53,453 nt of DNA from Lutibacter sp. (GCF_030692605.1 NZ_JAUYUD010000084.1:1-53453); one strand, 5' to 3'; shown: positions 42,629 to 52,075, counted from the first letter of the stretch. The notes: a model not told the origin generated them from the sequence alone. Numbers and translations are program-made.

Positions 42629-45067
42629 ATGAAGAATTTTATATTATTATTAGTAGTTCTAGTTTCTTTTATCGGCCAAACCCAAACCACTTCTTATAGG
42701 CCAGAACGAACCAAAGAAAACAATTTGGTTCACACCAAATTAAAAATCGATTTTAACTTTGAAAAAAGTCAATTGAATGGTGAAGCCTGGATAACACTTT
42801 CTCCACATTTTTACACTACTAATAAAGTAGTATTAGATGCTAAATCTTTTTTAATTCATGAAATTAAAGTGAATAATGTAAAAACAAGTTATAACTATTC
42901 TAATAATCAGCTAACTATAGATTTAAACAAAGAGTTTAAAAGGGGTGAAGAATACAATGTTTATATAAAATATACAGCAAGACCCGAAGAAGTTACTCAA
43001 AAAGGAAGTGAAGCAATAAAAGACGCAAAAGGACTTTATTTTATTGATCCTAAAAACGAAGATCCAGAAAAACCAACTCAAGTTTGGACACAAGGAGAAA
43101 CTGAGGGCAGTAGTTGTTGGTTTCCGACCATAGATGCTCCAAACCAAAAAACTTCACAAGAAATATTTATGACAGTGCCAGATAAATATGTGACTTTATC
43201 GAACGGAAAATTGGTTTCTCAAACAACAAATTCAAACAACACCAGAACAGATTACTGGAAATTTAATCAAAAACACGCACCTTATTTATTTTTTATAGGG
43301 GCAGGGGAGTTTAGCATTGTAAAAGATAGTTGGAACGGACTTGACGTTAATTATTACGTTGAAAAAGAATTTGAAAATGAAGCAAAATCTATTTTTGGAA
43401 ATACTCCCGAAATGCTTTCATTTTTTTCAAAAATAACAGGAATACAATATCCTTGGGATAAATACAGCCAAATTGTTGTTAGAGATTTTGTAAGTGGCGC
43501 CATGGAAAATACCACTGCAGTTGTTCACGCTGAAAATGCTCATCAAAAAAAAGGACAATTAATTGATGAAAATTTATGGGAAGAAACAATTGCCCATGAA
43601 GCATTTCATCATTGGTTTGGTAATTTGGTGACTACTGAAAGCTGGTCTAACCTCACTGTTAATGAGTCTTTCGCTACCTATAGTGTCTATTTATGGTTTG
43701 AATATAAGTATGGAAAAGATAAAGCAAACGCTCACATGCAGAGCGATATTGAAACCTATTTAACAAGTGAAAGTGATAAAAAAGATTTAGTACGATTTTA
43801 TTATGAAGATAAAGAGCATATGTTTGATGCTGTTAGCTATCACAAAGGAAATGCAATTCTACATATGTTGCGAAATTATTTGGGTGATGATGCTTTTTTT
43901 ACAGGAATAAATCAATATTTAACAACGTATAAGTACGGTACCGCTGAAGCGCATCAATTAAGATTAATTTTTGAAAATGTTAGTGGTAAAGATTTAAATT
44001 GGTTTTTTAATCAATGGTATTTTGGAAATGGTCATATAAAAGCAACATTAAATTACGATTACAATACCATTAATAATACGGTAACTGTTACTATTATTCA
44101 ACATGATAAAGCGTTTCAATTTCCGTTAGATATAGATATTTATGAAGAAACTATAAAAACAAGACATTCTGTTTGGGTTTCAAATAATCAGGAATCATTC
44201 ACATTTCCGTTTACTAAATTACCTAAACTAATAAATATTGACCCAGAAAAGGTGCTTTTAGCCGAATTTACTGATAAAAAAACTATAGAAAATTATATTT
44301 TTCAGCTCAATAATGCACCTCATTATCTCGACAGAAAACAAGCTATTGAAGCCTTAAAAGAAAAACAGTTAGAAAACAGAAATGCTTTTAATGCCGTTTT
44401 TAAAGTATTTAACGATCCATACTATGAAATTAGAATTTTGGCATTAGAAAACATCGATCTTTTTCAAAAATATAACAAAAAAGAAGTGATTTTATTGATT
44501 GAAAAAATTGCTCAGAACGATCCAAAAACATTAGTAAGAGCCGCTGCAATAAAGGTTTTAGGTAAATTATTAGATATTAAATACAAACCTTTGTTTGAAG
44601 CAGGTATAAAAAATGAATCGTTTAGTATTATTAGTAGCTCATTAACATCACTGCATCAAATTGATAAAGCAGCGGCCGTGAACGAGATTTTAAAATTGAA
44701 TAGTGAAACAAAAGAATATATGGCAGATGCGGTAACTACAATATTTATTAGAGAAAAAGATAAAACTCAATTAGCATTTATTGCTAAACATGTTTTAAAA
44801 GGAATGTTTTTAAATCAAGACGAAAGAAAACAGCAACTTTACGGTGAAGCATTTAAATGGATTGCCGAAAGTGATAATATAGAGGCAATAAGCAATCTTA
44901 CAAACGATTTTGTTAAGTTAGGCTCCCAATATAAAAAGTACAATTTTGATAAGATGGCCATTAATATGTTAAACCAAATGGTTTCCTTACAGCAACAATC
45001 AAAAAATTCAAATAAACAAGAGTTGGTATTAGTAATAAGAACAGGTATTTCAAAACTTCTTCAATAA
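42629..45067 (+). CDS. Secreted M1-family metallo-aminopeptidase
   Basis: An 812-residue zinc aminopeptidase with a signal peptide ending about residue 18 (IGQTQ). After the N-terminal beta domain the GAMEN substrate motif is at 290-294. The zinc motif HEAFHHWFGNL begins at His323 and the third ligand is Glu346 (NESFATY). The C-terminal third (about 560-800) is a helical HEAT-like repeat array (LVRAAAIKVLGKLL, NPYYEIRILALENI type). It cleaves N-terminal amino acids from peptides, probably in the periplasm. It has its own promoter and a strong bidirectional terminator. Confidence 0.93.
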   Translation: MKNFILLLVVLVSFIGQTQTTSYRPERTKENNLVHTKLKIDFNFEKSQLNGEAWITLSPHFYTTNKVVLDAKSFLIHEIKVNNVKTSYNYSNNQLTIDLNKEFKRGEEYNVYIKYTARPEEVTQKGSEAIKDAKGLYFIDPKNEDPEKPTQVWTQGETEGSSCWFPTIDAPNQKTSQEIFMTVPDKYVTLSNGKLVSQTTNSNNTRTDYWKFNQKHAPYLFFIGAGEFSIVKDSWNGLDVNYYVEKEFENEAKSIFGNTPEMLSFFSKITGIQYPWDKYSQIVVRDFVSGAMENTTAVVHAENAHQKKGQLIDENLWEETIAHEAFHHWFGNLVTTESWSNLTVNESFATYSVYLWFEYKYGKDKANAHMQSDIETYLTSESDKKDLVRFYYEDKEHMFDAVSYHKGNAILHMLRNYLGDDAFFTGINQYLTTYKYGTAEAHQLRLIFENVSGKDLNWFFNQWYFGNGHIKATLNYDYNTINNTVTVTIIQHDKAFQFPLDIDIYEETIKTRHSVWVSNNQESFTFPFTKLPKLINIDPEKVLLAEFTDKKTIENYIFQLNNAPHYLDRKQAIEALKEKQLENRNAFNAVFKVFNDPYYEIRILALENIDLFQKYNKKEVILLIEKIAQNDPKTLVRAAAIKVLGKLLDIKYKPLFEAGIKNESFSIISSSLTSLHQIDKAAAVNEILKLNSETKEYMADAVTTIFIREKDKTQLAFIAKHVLKGMFLNQDERKQQLYGEAFKWIAESDNIEAISNLTNDFVKLGSQYKKYNFDKMAINMLNQMVSLQQQSKNSNKQELVLVIRTGISKLLQ

Positions 45068-45090
45068 AAGAAATAAATTTATTATTATTT

Positions 45091-45117
45091 AAAAGCTTCC
45101 AACTTGGAAGCTTTTTT
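45091..45117. terminator. Bidirectional terminator, M1 peptidase / XRE regulator
   Basis: AAAAGCTTCC and GGAAGCTTTT around AACTT, a perfect 10-bp stem with A- and T-runs on the outer sides. It ends both converging genes. Confidence 0.9.
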
Positions 45118-45577
45118 ATGGCCTATAATTTTTAAAAGTTCCATTGGTATAAAAAATCACAATTCTTTCAATTTCTTCTATGGTGGTTGGTTGATTTTCA
45201 TCCATCTTTAAAGAATTTCCGTTAGTATCTGATTTTAATGAAGAAGATGCAACACTTTTAAGTGAATTTGTTGTTAAATCTTCATTTTCACTGTATCCTT
45301 TCATCTCGTTTTCTGTAAATAGAGTAGAGGAATAGTTCTTATTACTTTTAATTACGGGAAAGGCTCCTTTATCTAAAATAAGCCAATTGAAATCAACCTC
45401 AGGAAACTCATTCATTATTTTCAAAACAAAATCTAAGCTTGGCTTATTCCTACCAGATAAAATATGTGATATGCTAGAACGTGGTACACCAATTTTATCG
45501 GCAAACGTTGCAGCTGTTAATTGATAATAATCAATTATTTTATTCAGCTTAATAGAAAAACCGTCTTGAACAGTCAT
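45116..45577 (-). CDS. XRE-family helix-turn-helix regulator
   Basis: A 153-residue regulator. The N-terminal HTH_3 domain (about 11-65) shows TAATFADKIGVPRSSISHILSGRNKPSLDFV, typical of Cro/CI-type binding. The middle and C-terminus (about 75-150) are serine- and asparagine-rich, unstructured, with no sensor motif. This short layout is common in Flavobacteriaceae. Upstream is a region with two direct repeats of TTACATTTGT that double as -7 and -33 elements, and three palindromic TTACAATTGT copies further on, which suggests autoregulation. Target genes are unknown. The adjacent M14 peptidase is a candidate. Confidence 0.8.
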   Translation of the reverse strand: MTVQDGFSIKLNKIIDYYQLTAATFADKIGVPRSSISHILSGRNKPSLDFVLKIMNEFPEVDFNWLILDKGAFPVIKSNKNYSSTLFTENEMKGYSENEDLTTNSLKSVASSSLKSDTNGNSLKMDENQPTTIEEIERIVIFYTNGTFKNYRP

Positions 45578-45941
45578 AATTCACAAATGTAACTTAGTGT
45601 TATTGTAACAAATGTAATTCATTTTTGCAAAATATCCTATTTTAAACATTAAAGTTCCTAATATAATTTAAGATTATTAATTTAATCGTTTATATAACAC
45701 TTACAATGACCTCAAATACAGTATATTATAATCAATGAATAAAATATTTCTATAGTACTTTAGAGAAACCACAATAGTTTAGAATTAAATCTAATTACAA
45801 GTTACAATTGTATAATAAATATCAAAAATTATTATTTACAATTGTGAATTACAATTGTAAATTATTCATTACGAAGATAATTTGATTCTATACTTAGCTT
45901 AACAAAGATTTATTTAACTTTGATAATTATAATTATTAAAA
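45578..45941. promoter_or_regulatory. Intergenic region with five TTACAWTTGT motifs
   Basis: A 364-base gap with no gene. Minus-strand TTACATTTGT occurs at 45583-45592 and 45608-45617, overlapping the XRE gene promoter: TACATTTG is the -7 box (45591-45584), and the upstream copy supplies TTTG at -33 after a 17-base spacer. TTACAATTGT, palindromic when extended, occurs at 45802-45811, 45836-45845 and 45849-45858, ahead of the M14 gene. The rest (about 45620-45800) is AT-rich with nothing recognisable. Confidence 0.55.
45915..45922 (+). promoter_or_regulatory. -7 box TAACTTTG ahead of the M14 peptidase gene
   Basis: A perfect TAnnTTTG 19 bases before the ATG at 45942, downstream of the TTACAATTGT copies. 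Confidence 0.5.
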
Positions 45942-47048
45942 ATGATTTCAGTTGAAAATTTAGAACAATGGTTCGCTTCCAATTACGAAAGGACTATTAG
46001 TGGTCGCTATATTTTGTACAATAATATCAAGTCGTTGATTGAAGAGCTTCCTTCTTGTTATAAGAATGAATTGCTTGGTTTTTCAACAAATGGAATTCCA
46101 ATTCACAAAATTTCATTTGGTACAGGTCTGAAGAAAGTATTGATTTGGTCTCAAATGCACGGCAATGAGTGTACTGGTACAAAAGCACTTTTTGATTTGT
46201 TTAAATTTCTGACTCCTTCTAATACTATCTTTCGCGAAGTGATTGCAGAAATTTCAAAAAAATGCACCATTGAAATTATTCCAATGCTTAATCCTGATGG
46301 TGCAATTGCCTTTACTCGAGAAAACGCTGTAGGAATTGATTTAAACCGGGATGCCGTTAAAAAAGATGCGATTGAGAGTAATTTATTGCGCAATACGTTA
46401 GAGGAATTTAATCCTCAGTTTTGTTTTAACTTACATGACCAGCGGTCTATTTTTAATGTGGAAGATTCATCGAACCCTGCAACCATTTCGTTTTTAGCAC
46501 CTTCCGAAGATGTAGAGCGAAATTTAACGGATGGAAGAATTGAAACTATGAGCGTTATTGTTGCTATGAATAACTTTTTACAAAAACTAATTCCAAATCA
46601 GATTGGCAGATATACTGATGAATTTTACCCAACCGCCACAGGAGATAACTTTCAAAAATTGGGACATAACACTATATTAATTGAAGCAGGCCATTATTTT
46701 GATGATTATGATCGAGAAATTACTCGCAAATATAATTTTTACGCCTTGTTAAGTGGGTTATTGTTTATTGCAACAAGCTCTGATTATAAAAATTATGAAT
46801 CTTATATGTCTATTCCAAACAACAATACAAAATATTTAGATGTTATCTATAAAAACGTTTCAACTAAAATTAACGATAAAATTATAGTAGAGGATATAGG
46901 TATTCAATTCAAATTCAAAGTAATAGATGGTGAATTAGTTAAATACCAGCATATTGAAAATCGAGGAGATTTGTCAAATTACTACTCAAATACCATCATT
47001 AATGCGGAATATTTAAATTTTTCTGAATTACTATTATCAAATTCGTAA
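45942..47048 (+). CDS. M14-family zinc carboxypeptidase-like protein
   Basis: A 368-residue protein. Zinc ligands of the M14/succinylglutamate desuccinylase fold: HGNE (His73, Glu76) and the later His165 in NLHDQ. LNRD (134-137) supplies substrate arginine binding, and the catalytic glutamate is expected in LIEAGHY near 246. No signal peptide, so probably cytosolic. In Flavobacteriaceae such proteins are often annotated peptidase M14 and their substrates are not defined. It precedes the Lrp regulator by 67 bases. Confidence 0.82.
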   Translation: MISVENLEQWFASNYERTISGRYILYNNIKSLIEELPSCYKNELLGFSTNGIPIHKISFGTGLKKVLIWSQMHGNECTGTKALFDLFKFLTPSNTIFREVIAEISKKCTIEIIPMLNPDGAIAFTRENAVGIDLNRDAVKKDAIESNLLRNTLEEFNPQFCFNLHDQRSIFNVEDSSNPATISFLAPSEDVERNLTDGRIETMSVIVAMNNFLQKLIPNQIGRYTDEFYPTATGDNFQKLGHNTILIEAGHYFDDYDREITRKYNFYALLSGLLFIATSSDYKNYESYMSIPNNNTKYLDVIYKNVSTKINDKIIVEDIGIQFKFKVIDGELVKYQHIENRGDLSNYYSNTIINAEYLNFSELLLSNS

Positions 47049-47078
47049 AAAAATTTAGTTATTTAATCTTTTTTTTAA

Positions 47079-47086
47079 TAAATTTG
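47079..47086 (+). promoter_or_regulatory. -7 box TAAATTTG ahead of the Lrp regulator gene
   Basis: A perfect TAnnTTTG 29 bases before the ATG at 47116. No TTG at a sensible distance. Confidence 0.45.
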
Positions 47087-47115
47087 CATATTATTTTTTA
47101 GTTAACAATATAATT

Positions 47116-47595
47116 ATGAAAAAATTTGTACTAGATGAGATTGATCATCAAATATTAGATATTTTAATAGAAAATGCGAGAACGCCTTTTACAGATATTG
47201 CTAAAAAGTTAGTTGTCTCAGCAGGAACTATTCATGTGAGAGTTAAAAAAATGGAAGATGAGGGGATTATTAAAGGCTCTACATTAACCATAGATTACGA
47301 GAAAATGGGATATTCTTTTATTTCTCACGTAGGTATTTATTTAAATAAAACGTCAAAAACCAAACAAGTGGTAAATGACTTAAAGAAAATTCCAAACGTT
47401 ACAATTGCGTATATTACTGCAGGAAAATACAATATTTTCTGTAAAATTAGGGCTCGTGACACGACACATGCCAAAGAAATAATTTTTGAAATTGATGATA
47501 TTGATGGCGTTTCAAGAACTGAAACGATGATTTCTTTGGAAGAAAGTATCAATGATAAAACACGTTTAATGCATTCTATTTTTAGAGATTATTAA
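47116..47595 (+). CDS. Lrp/AsnC-family transcriptional regulator
   Basis: A 159-residue regulator. The N-terminal winged HTH (about 5-60) reads LDEIDHQILDILIENARTPFTDIAKKL...TIHVRVKKMEDEGIIKGSTL. A RAM (ligand-binding) domain is at about 70-145 (YSFISHVGIYL, VTIAYITAGKYNIFCKIRARD). It probably responds to an amino acid. It is placed between the M14 peptidase and the branched-chain-type dehydrogenase, which might be targets, but nothing in the sequence proves this. Confidence 0.9.
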   Translation: MKKFVLDEIDHQILDILIENARTPFTDIAKKLVVSAGTIHVRVKKMEDEGIIKGSTLTIDYEKMGYSFISHVGIYLNKTSKTKQVVNDLKKIPNVTIAYITAGKYNIFCKIRARDTTHAKEIIFEIDDIDGVSRTETMISLEESINDKTRLMHSIFRDY

Positions 47596-47616
47596 AATAT
47601 TACAAATAAAACAAAC

Positions 47617-47653
47617 AAAAATCCTTGTCATTTAATTGTCAAGGATTTTTTTT
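47617..47653 (+). terminator. Terminator of the Lrp regulator gene
   Basis: AAAATCCTTG and CAAGGATTTT (stem 47617-47626 / 47640-47649) followed by a T-run. It lies 22 bases after the stop. Confidence 0.9.
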
Positions 47654-47714
47654 ACACCAAATTTTCATAGGTTTTCTTTAACTTAGTCCACTTGTAATAA
47701 AATTCAATTTAATA

Positions 47715-49688
47715 ATGCAATTTGACAGAAAAAATTATACCAACGAACAACTATTGGATTTTTATAAAGCCCTCTTAAAACCTCGGCTAATTGAAGAAAA
47801 AATGCTTATTTTACTTCGCCAGGGTAAAATTTCTAAATGGTTTTCTGGAATTGGGCAAGAAGCTATTTCTGTTGGAGTTACTTTAGCTCTGGAAAGTGAT
47901 GAATATATACTTCCAATGCATCGCAATTTAGGCGTTTTTACTTCAAAAAATATTCCTTTGTATCGCTTATTTTCTCAATGGCAGGGAAAATCAAACGGCT
48001 TTACAAAAGGAAGAGATCGTTCCTTTCATTTTGGCACTCAAGAATATAAAATAATTGGAATGATTTCACATTTAGGTCCTCAATTAGGAATTGCTAATGG
48101 GATTGCCTTAGCACATTTATTAAAAAAAGAGGCAAAAGTAACTGCTGTTTTTTCAGGTGAAGGTGGTACTAGCGAAGGAGATTTTCATGAAGCATTAAAT
48201 GTTGCAGCTGTTTGGAGTTTACCCGTTATTTTTTGTATTGAAAATAACGGATATGGACTTTCAACACCAGTAAATCAACAATTTAAATGCGAAAATATAG
48301 CCGATAAAGGTATTGGCTATGGTATGGAAAGCTACATCATAGACGGAAATAATATATTAGAAGTTTATTCAAAAATAGATGAAATTGCAAAAAGTGTTCG
48401 TGCTAATCCAAGACCTATATTAATTGAGTTTAAAACATTTAGAATGCGTGGTCATGAAGAGGCGAGTGGTATAAAATATGTTCCAACAGACTTAATTAAA
48501 CAATGGGAGTTACAAGATCCTATTGAAAATTATAAATCATTTTTAACCGTCCAAGGAATTTTGTTTGAAAAAAATGATGCTCAGATTAGAAATAAAATTT
48601 CTGAAGAAATTAATGAGAATTGGCAAAAGGCAAATAAAGAATCACCGCTTGAGTCATCTACTGCAAATGAATTAAATGATGTTTATTATCCTCATTTTTA
48701 TTCTGAAATAAAACCTTCAAGTAATACTTCAGACAAGAGGTTTATTGATTCTATTTCCAGCGCTTTAAAACAAAGCATGATGAAGTTTGATAATTTGATT
48801 TTAATGGGACAGGACATTGCCGAATATGGTGGTGCTTTTAAAATATATGAAGGCTTTTTAGCTGAATTTGGAGAAGAAAGAGTTAGAAATACACCAATTT
48901 GTGAATCATCAATTATTGAAGCAGGTTTTGGTTTATCTATAAAGGGGTTTAAATCCGTAATAGAAATGCAATTTGCTGATTTTGTTACTTCAGGTTTCAA
49001 TCCTGTAGTTAATTTATTAGCAAAATCCAATTATAGATGGGGTCAAAAAGCAGATGTAGTTGTAAGAATGCCTTGTGGCGCAGGGGTTGGTGCAGGTCCA
49101 TTCCATAGCCAAACAAATGAAGCTTGGTTTACAAAAACACCTGGATTAAAGGTTGTATATCCAGCCTTTCCGTATGATGCAAAAGGATTATTAGCAACTG
49201 CCATTGAAGATGAAAATCCAGTATTATTTTTTGAGCATAAAGCACTTTATCGAACTATTTCACAAGAAGTTCCAGATGATTACTACACCTTACCCTTAGG
49301 AAAAGCCACCTTGGTTTATGAAGGTATGGAAATTTCTATAATAGCCTATGGTGCGGCTGTACATTGGGCATTGAATGATGTAATAAGCAATTCTATTTCT
49401 GCCGATATTATAGATTTACGAACATTACAGCCTTTGGATACTGAATGTATTTATAACTCCGTTAAAAAAACTGGCCGTGCTTTAATAGTTCAAGAAGATA
49501 CGTTGTTCGGTGGCATAGCCTCCGATATTTCAGCTCTAATTATGGAAAATTGTTTTACTTATTTGGATGCACCAGTAAAAAGAGTAGGTAGTATAGAAAC
49601 ACCTATTCCGTTCGAAAAAACATTAGAATCACACTATTTACCCAAAGAACGGCTACTAAGTGAAATTAACGCATTATTAGCATACTAG
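47715..49688 (+). CDS. Fused alpha/beta E1 component of a 2-oxoacid dehydrogenase
   Basis: A 657-residue thiamine diphosphate enzyme. Residues 1-330 are the alpha-type part, with SGEGGTSEGDFHEALN (147-162) and the ENN (176-178) of the TPP motif. From about 345 comes the beta-type part (LMGQDIAEYGGAFKIYEGFLAEFG, VRMPCGAGVGAGPFHSQTNEAWF). In Bacteroidota, alpha and beta subunits are often one protein, annotated dehydrogenase E1 component or 2-oxoisovalerate dehydrogenase. It decarboxylates a branched-chain or pyruvate-like 2-oxoacid and passes the acyl group to E2. E2 and E3 are not in the window. Confidence 0.88.
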   Translation: MQFDRKNYTNEQLLDFYKALLKPRLIEEKMLILLRQGKISKWFSGIGQEAISVGVTLALESDEYILPMHRNLGVFTSKNIPLYRLFSQWQGKSNGFTKGRDRSFHFGTQEYKIIGMISHLGPQLGIANGIALAHLLKKEAKVTAVFSGEGGTSEGDFHEALNVAAVWSLPVIFCIENNGYGLSTPVNQQFKCENIADKGIGYGMESYIIDGNNILEVYSKIDEIAKSVRANPRPILIEFKTFRMRGHEEASGIKYVPTDLIKQWELQDPIENYKSFLTVQGILFEKNDAQIRNKISEEINENWQKANKESPLESSTANELNDVYYPHFYSEIKPSSNTSDKRFIDSISSALKQSMMKFDNLILMGQDIAEYGGAFKIYEGFLAEFGEERVRNTPICESSIIEAGFGLSIKGFKSVIEMQFADFVTSGFNPVVNLLAKSNYRWGQKADVVVRMPCGAGVGAGPFHSQTNEAWFTKTPGLKVVYPAFPYDAKGLLATAIEDENPVLFFEHKALYRTISQEVPDDYYTLPLGKATLVYEGMEISIIAYGAAVHWALNDVISNSISADIIDLRTLQPLDTECIYNSVKKTGRALIVQEDTLFGGIASDISALIMENCFTYLDAPVKRVGSIETPIPFEKTLESHYLPKERLLSEINALLAY

Positions 49689-49704
49689 TATTAAACTTAG
49701 GAAC

Positions 49705-49747
49705 TGATTTAAATCATATAAATTAGGTTCAATAAGCGCTAAATTTA
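49705..49747 (+). promoter_or_regulatory. FNR/CRP-like dyad and weak -7 box ahead of the kinase gene
   Basis: TGATTTAAATCA (49705-49716) is a perfect 12-bp palindrome with the TGAT-N4-ATCA core of FNR/CRP sites. A weak -7 box TAAATTTA starts at 49740, 35 bases after the dyad start. The dyad centre is about -40 from the predicted transcription start, the class II activator position. Confidence 0.45.
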
Positions 49748-49767
49748 ACATTAATCATTTACTTATA

Positions 49768-50928
49768 ATGATGTTAACTGTTAAAAAAGCGTTCTATAAA
49801 GTTTGTTTTGACTCAATGAAAGTGGGTATTCTAGTATTTGATAAATCTCAAGAAATAGTACTAGCCAATGAACCTTTTTATGAATTGATTGGTTATCATA
49901 AAAATGAATTAATTGAGAAAAATATTTCGAGTTTATTTAAAAATAATCAAATTCTTATAAATTTAATAAATGATTCGTTAAAACTAAACTTCAATCCAAT
50001 CCTTGAAACTATTATAATTTCTAAACAAAAGGATGAAATTCCTGTTGAAGTCATATTTGGTACTATTTTATATAAAAATCAAACATATTATAAAATATTA
50101 ATCACAAATATATCTTTTAGAAAAAAGCAAGAACAAAAAATTTCCAAAAGGAATTACAAATTAGAAAAAGAACTTGCAAAGCGTAATTTTGAATTAGAAC
50201 AAGCTATTGCAAAGCTTCAAAATTTATTACAAAAAGAAGTAGAACTCAATCAATTAAAAACAAAATTCATTTCATTAACAACACATGAATTTAAAACTCC
50301 ATTGAGTGGCATTTTGTCTTCGGCTGAATTATTACTGAAATATGCCAATTTAAATAATCATTTAAAACAAAACGAACATGCTCTTAAAATAAAGGCATTG
50401 GTTACAAGGCTCAATACTATTTTAGATGATTTATTAACACTTGAGAACATTGAATCTGGCAATATTAATACGACTTATTCTCAATTTAACCTTACTGATT
50501 TATGTTATGAATGCATTGAAAATTTAACACCACTTTTAAAGAAAAATCAAGTTATTAGAATTAATAGTGATGTTACCATCTTGTTCCATGATGCAAAAAT
50601 ACTAACTATTATAATTACCAATTTACTTTATAATGCAATTAAATATTCCAATGAAAATAGATTAATTAAGCTTAAAATAAGAGAGCTCAAAAAAAGCATT
50701 ATTTTTTATGTAATTGATCAGGGCATTGGTATTCCCCTTGATGAACAGAATTGGGTGTTTAACAGATTTTTCAGAGCAAAAAATGCAATTTTTTATCCAG
50801 GGACAGGAATTGGTTTAAACATTGTAAAAGGGTATGTGACTAAATTAAAAGGAAATATTTCTTTTAAAAGTGTTGAAAATGAAGGTACTACATTTAAAAT
50901 AAAGTTACCAAAATTAATATCAAAATGA
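49768..50928 (+). CDS. Soluble PAS-domain sensor histidine kinase
   Basis: A 386-residue kinase without transmembrane segments, so it senses a cytosolic signal. A PAS domain is at about 10-120 (SMKVGILVFDKSQEIVLANEPFYELIGY). A coiled-coil linker (about 120-160) leads to the dimerisation/phosphoacceptor motif THEFKTPLSG (His173). The ATPase domain shows the N-box NLLYNAIKYSN, the G1 box DQGIGIPLDE and the G2 box GTGIGLNIVKGY. No haem- or flavin-binding residue can be pointed out. It ends 4 bases inside the response regulator, so the two are translationally coupled. Confidence 0.88.
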   Translation: MMLTVKKAFYKVCFDSMKVGILVFDKSQEIVLANEPFYELIGYHKNELIEKNISSLFKNNQILINLINDSLKLNFNPILETIIISKQKDEIPVEVIFGTILYKNQTYYKILITNISFRKKQEQKISKRNYKLEKELAKRNFELEQAIAKLQNLLQKEVELNQLKTKFISLTTHEFKTPLSGILSSAELLLKYANLNNHLKQNEHALKIKALVTRLNTILDDLLTLENIESGNINTTYSQFNLTDLCYECIENLTPLLKKNQVIRINSDVTILFHDAKILTIIITNLLYNAIKYSNENRLIKLKIRELKKSIIFYVIDQGIGIPLDEQNWVFNRFFRAKNAIFYPGTGIGLNIVKGYVTKLKGNISFKSVENEGTTFKIKLPKLISK

Positions 50929-51974
50929 AAAAAATACTAATAATTGAGGATGATAAAATTGTTTGCGAAAACACATGTGAAATATTAGAACTTGCAAATT
51001 ACATAGTGAAAACAGCAAATAATGGTAAAAAAGGTGTTTTATTAGCAAATGAGTTTAAGCCAGACCTCATTCTTTGCGATATTTTAATGCCAGAATTAGA
51101 TGGATTTGGTGTTTTACAAATAATTTCTAAAACTCCTGAATTAGAGTCTGTTCCATTCATTTTTTTAACTGCAAAAACTCATTATGAAGATCTAAGAAGG
51201 GGTATGGATTTAGGCGCTGATGATTATTTAACAAAACCAATTGAAGAATCTGAATTATTAAGGGCAATTGATAGTAGATTAAAAAGGGTGGAAGTATTTG
51301 AGCAAAAAATTTCTTCAAAAACGAGTTTAATTCCAAAAAACAGATTATCCTTGGAAACTGCTTCAGATTTCAAGATTTTTTTAAAAGACAAAGAATTATT
51401 TACCTTTAAAAAGGGTGATACCATTTTTTACAATGGAAATATAAGTGAATATATATTTGTTATAAAAAAAGGATTGGTAAAAACTTATAAATCCAATGAC
51501 TTTGGGAAGGAATTAATTACAGGCTTATATACTGATAATCAGATATTTGGATTTGTATCTTTCACCTTACATATTCCATATCAAGAAAATGCAAAAACCT
51601 TGAGTGCAACAACATTGTACAAAATAAATAAAAAGGAAATTTACAATCTTCTTAAAAATAAATCTCAAGTTATATATAGTTTTATTGATGTGTTAGCACA
51701 AAATTTACTGAAAGCAAATGAAAAACAACTATCGTTAGCATATGCATCAGTACGAAAAAAAACTGCTGATACATTATTACAATTATTAGAAAAGTACCCA
51801 AAAGAATTTACTCATGAAATTTTGTTTAAACGAGCAGACTTGGCTAGTTTAATAGGTATTGCAAAGGAAACCCTAATTAGAACATTACATGATTTTAAAC
51901 AAGAGAAACTAATAAATATTAACCAAACTGGCATTGAAGTTATTGATGAACAGAGGTTGCTTAAAATTCAATAA
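50925..51974 (+). CDS. Response regulator fused to a CRP/FNR-type DNA-binding protein
   Basis: A 349-residue protein with three parts. The receiver domain at 1-120 has the acidic pocket Asp9/Asp10, phosphoacceptor Asp52, Thr82 and Lys104. A cyclic nucleotide-binding-like domain is at about 150-270 (FKKGDTIFYNGNISEYIFVIKKGLVKTY). A winged HTH at about 285-345 shows KRADLASLIGIAKETLIRTLHDFKQEKLI, the CRP/FNR pattern. Receiver-CRP fusions occur in Bacteroidota, so phosphorylation probably controls the CRP-like domain. TGATTTAAATCA-type dyads lie near its own operon and downstream, and are natural candidate targets. It overlaps the kinase by 4 bases. Confidence 0.88.
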   Translation: MKKILIIEDDKIVCENTCEILELANYIVKTANNGKKGVLLANEFKPDLILCDILMPELDGFGVLQIISKTPELESVPFIFLTAKTHYEDLRRGMDLGADDYLTKPIEESELLRAIDSRLKRVEVFEQKISSKTSLIPKNRLSLETASDFKIFLKDKELFTFKKGDTIFYNGNISEYIFVIKKGLVKTYKSNDFGKELITGLYTDNQIFGFVSFTLHIPYQENAKTLSATTLYKINKKEIYNLLKNKSQVIYSFIDVLAQNLLKANEKQLSLAYASVRKKTADTLLQLLEKYPKEFTHEILFKRADLASLIGIAKETLIRTLHDFKQEKLININQTGIEVIDEQRLLKIQ

Positions 51975-52008
51975 TTCAGAAATATATGATAACAATCATC
52001 CGATAATA

Positions 52009-52051
52009 TGATTTAACTCATTGATTTTCTTTTTAAATAGCAGTAATTTAG
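52009..52051 (+). promoter_or_regulatory. FNR/CRP-like dyad and -7-like box ahead of an RNA/ORF transcript
   Basis: TGATTTAACTCAT (52009-52021) matches the first dyad at 12 of 13 positions. TTG (52021-52023), a 20-base spacer and TAATTTAG (52044-52051) form a weak promoter. Dyad-to-box distance is 35 bases, the same as at 49705-49747. The predicted start is near 52055. Confidence 0.45.
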
Positions 52052-52075
52052 AGGGTGCAAAAGAATAAATCTAAC

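Noticed and set aside
45583-45860. Repeats considered as a CRISPR-like array
   Set aside because: The units are only 10 bases with uneven gaps and no cas gene; an operator array fits better.
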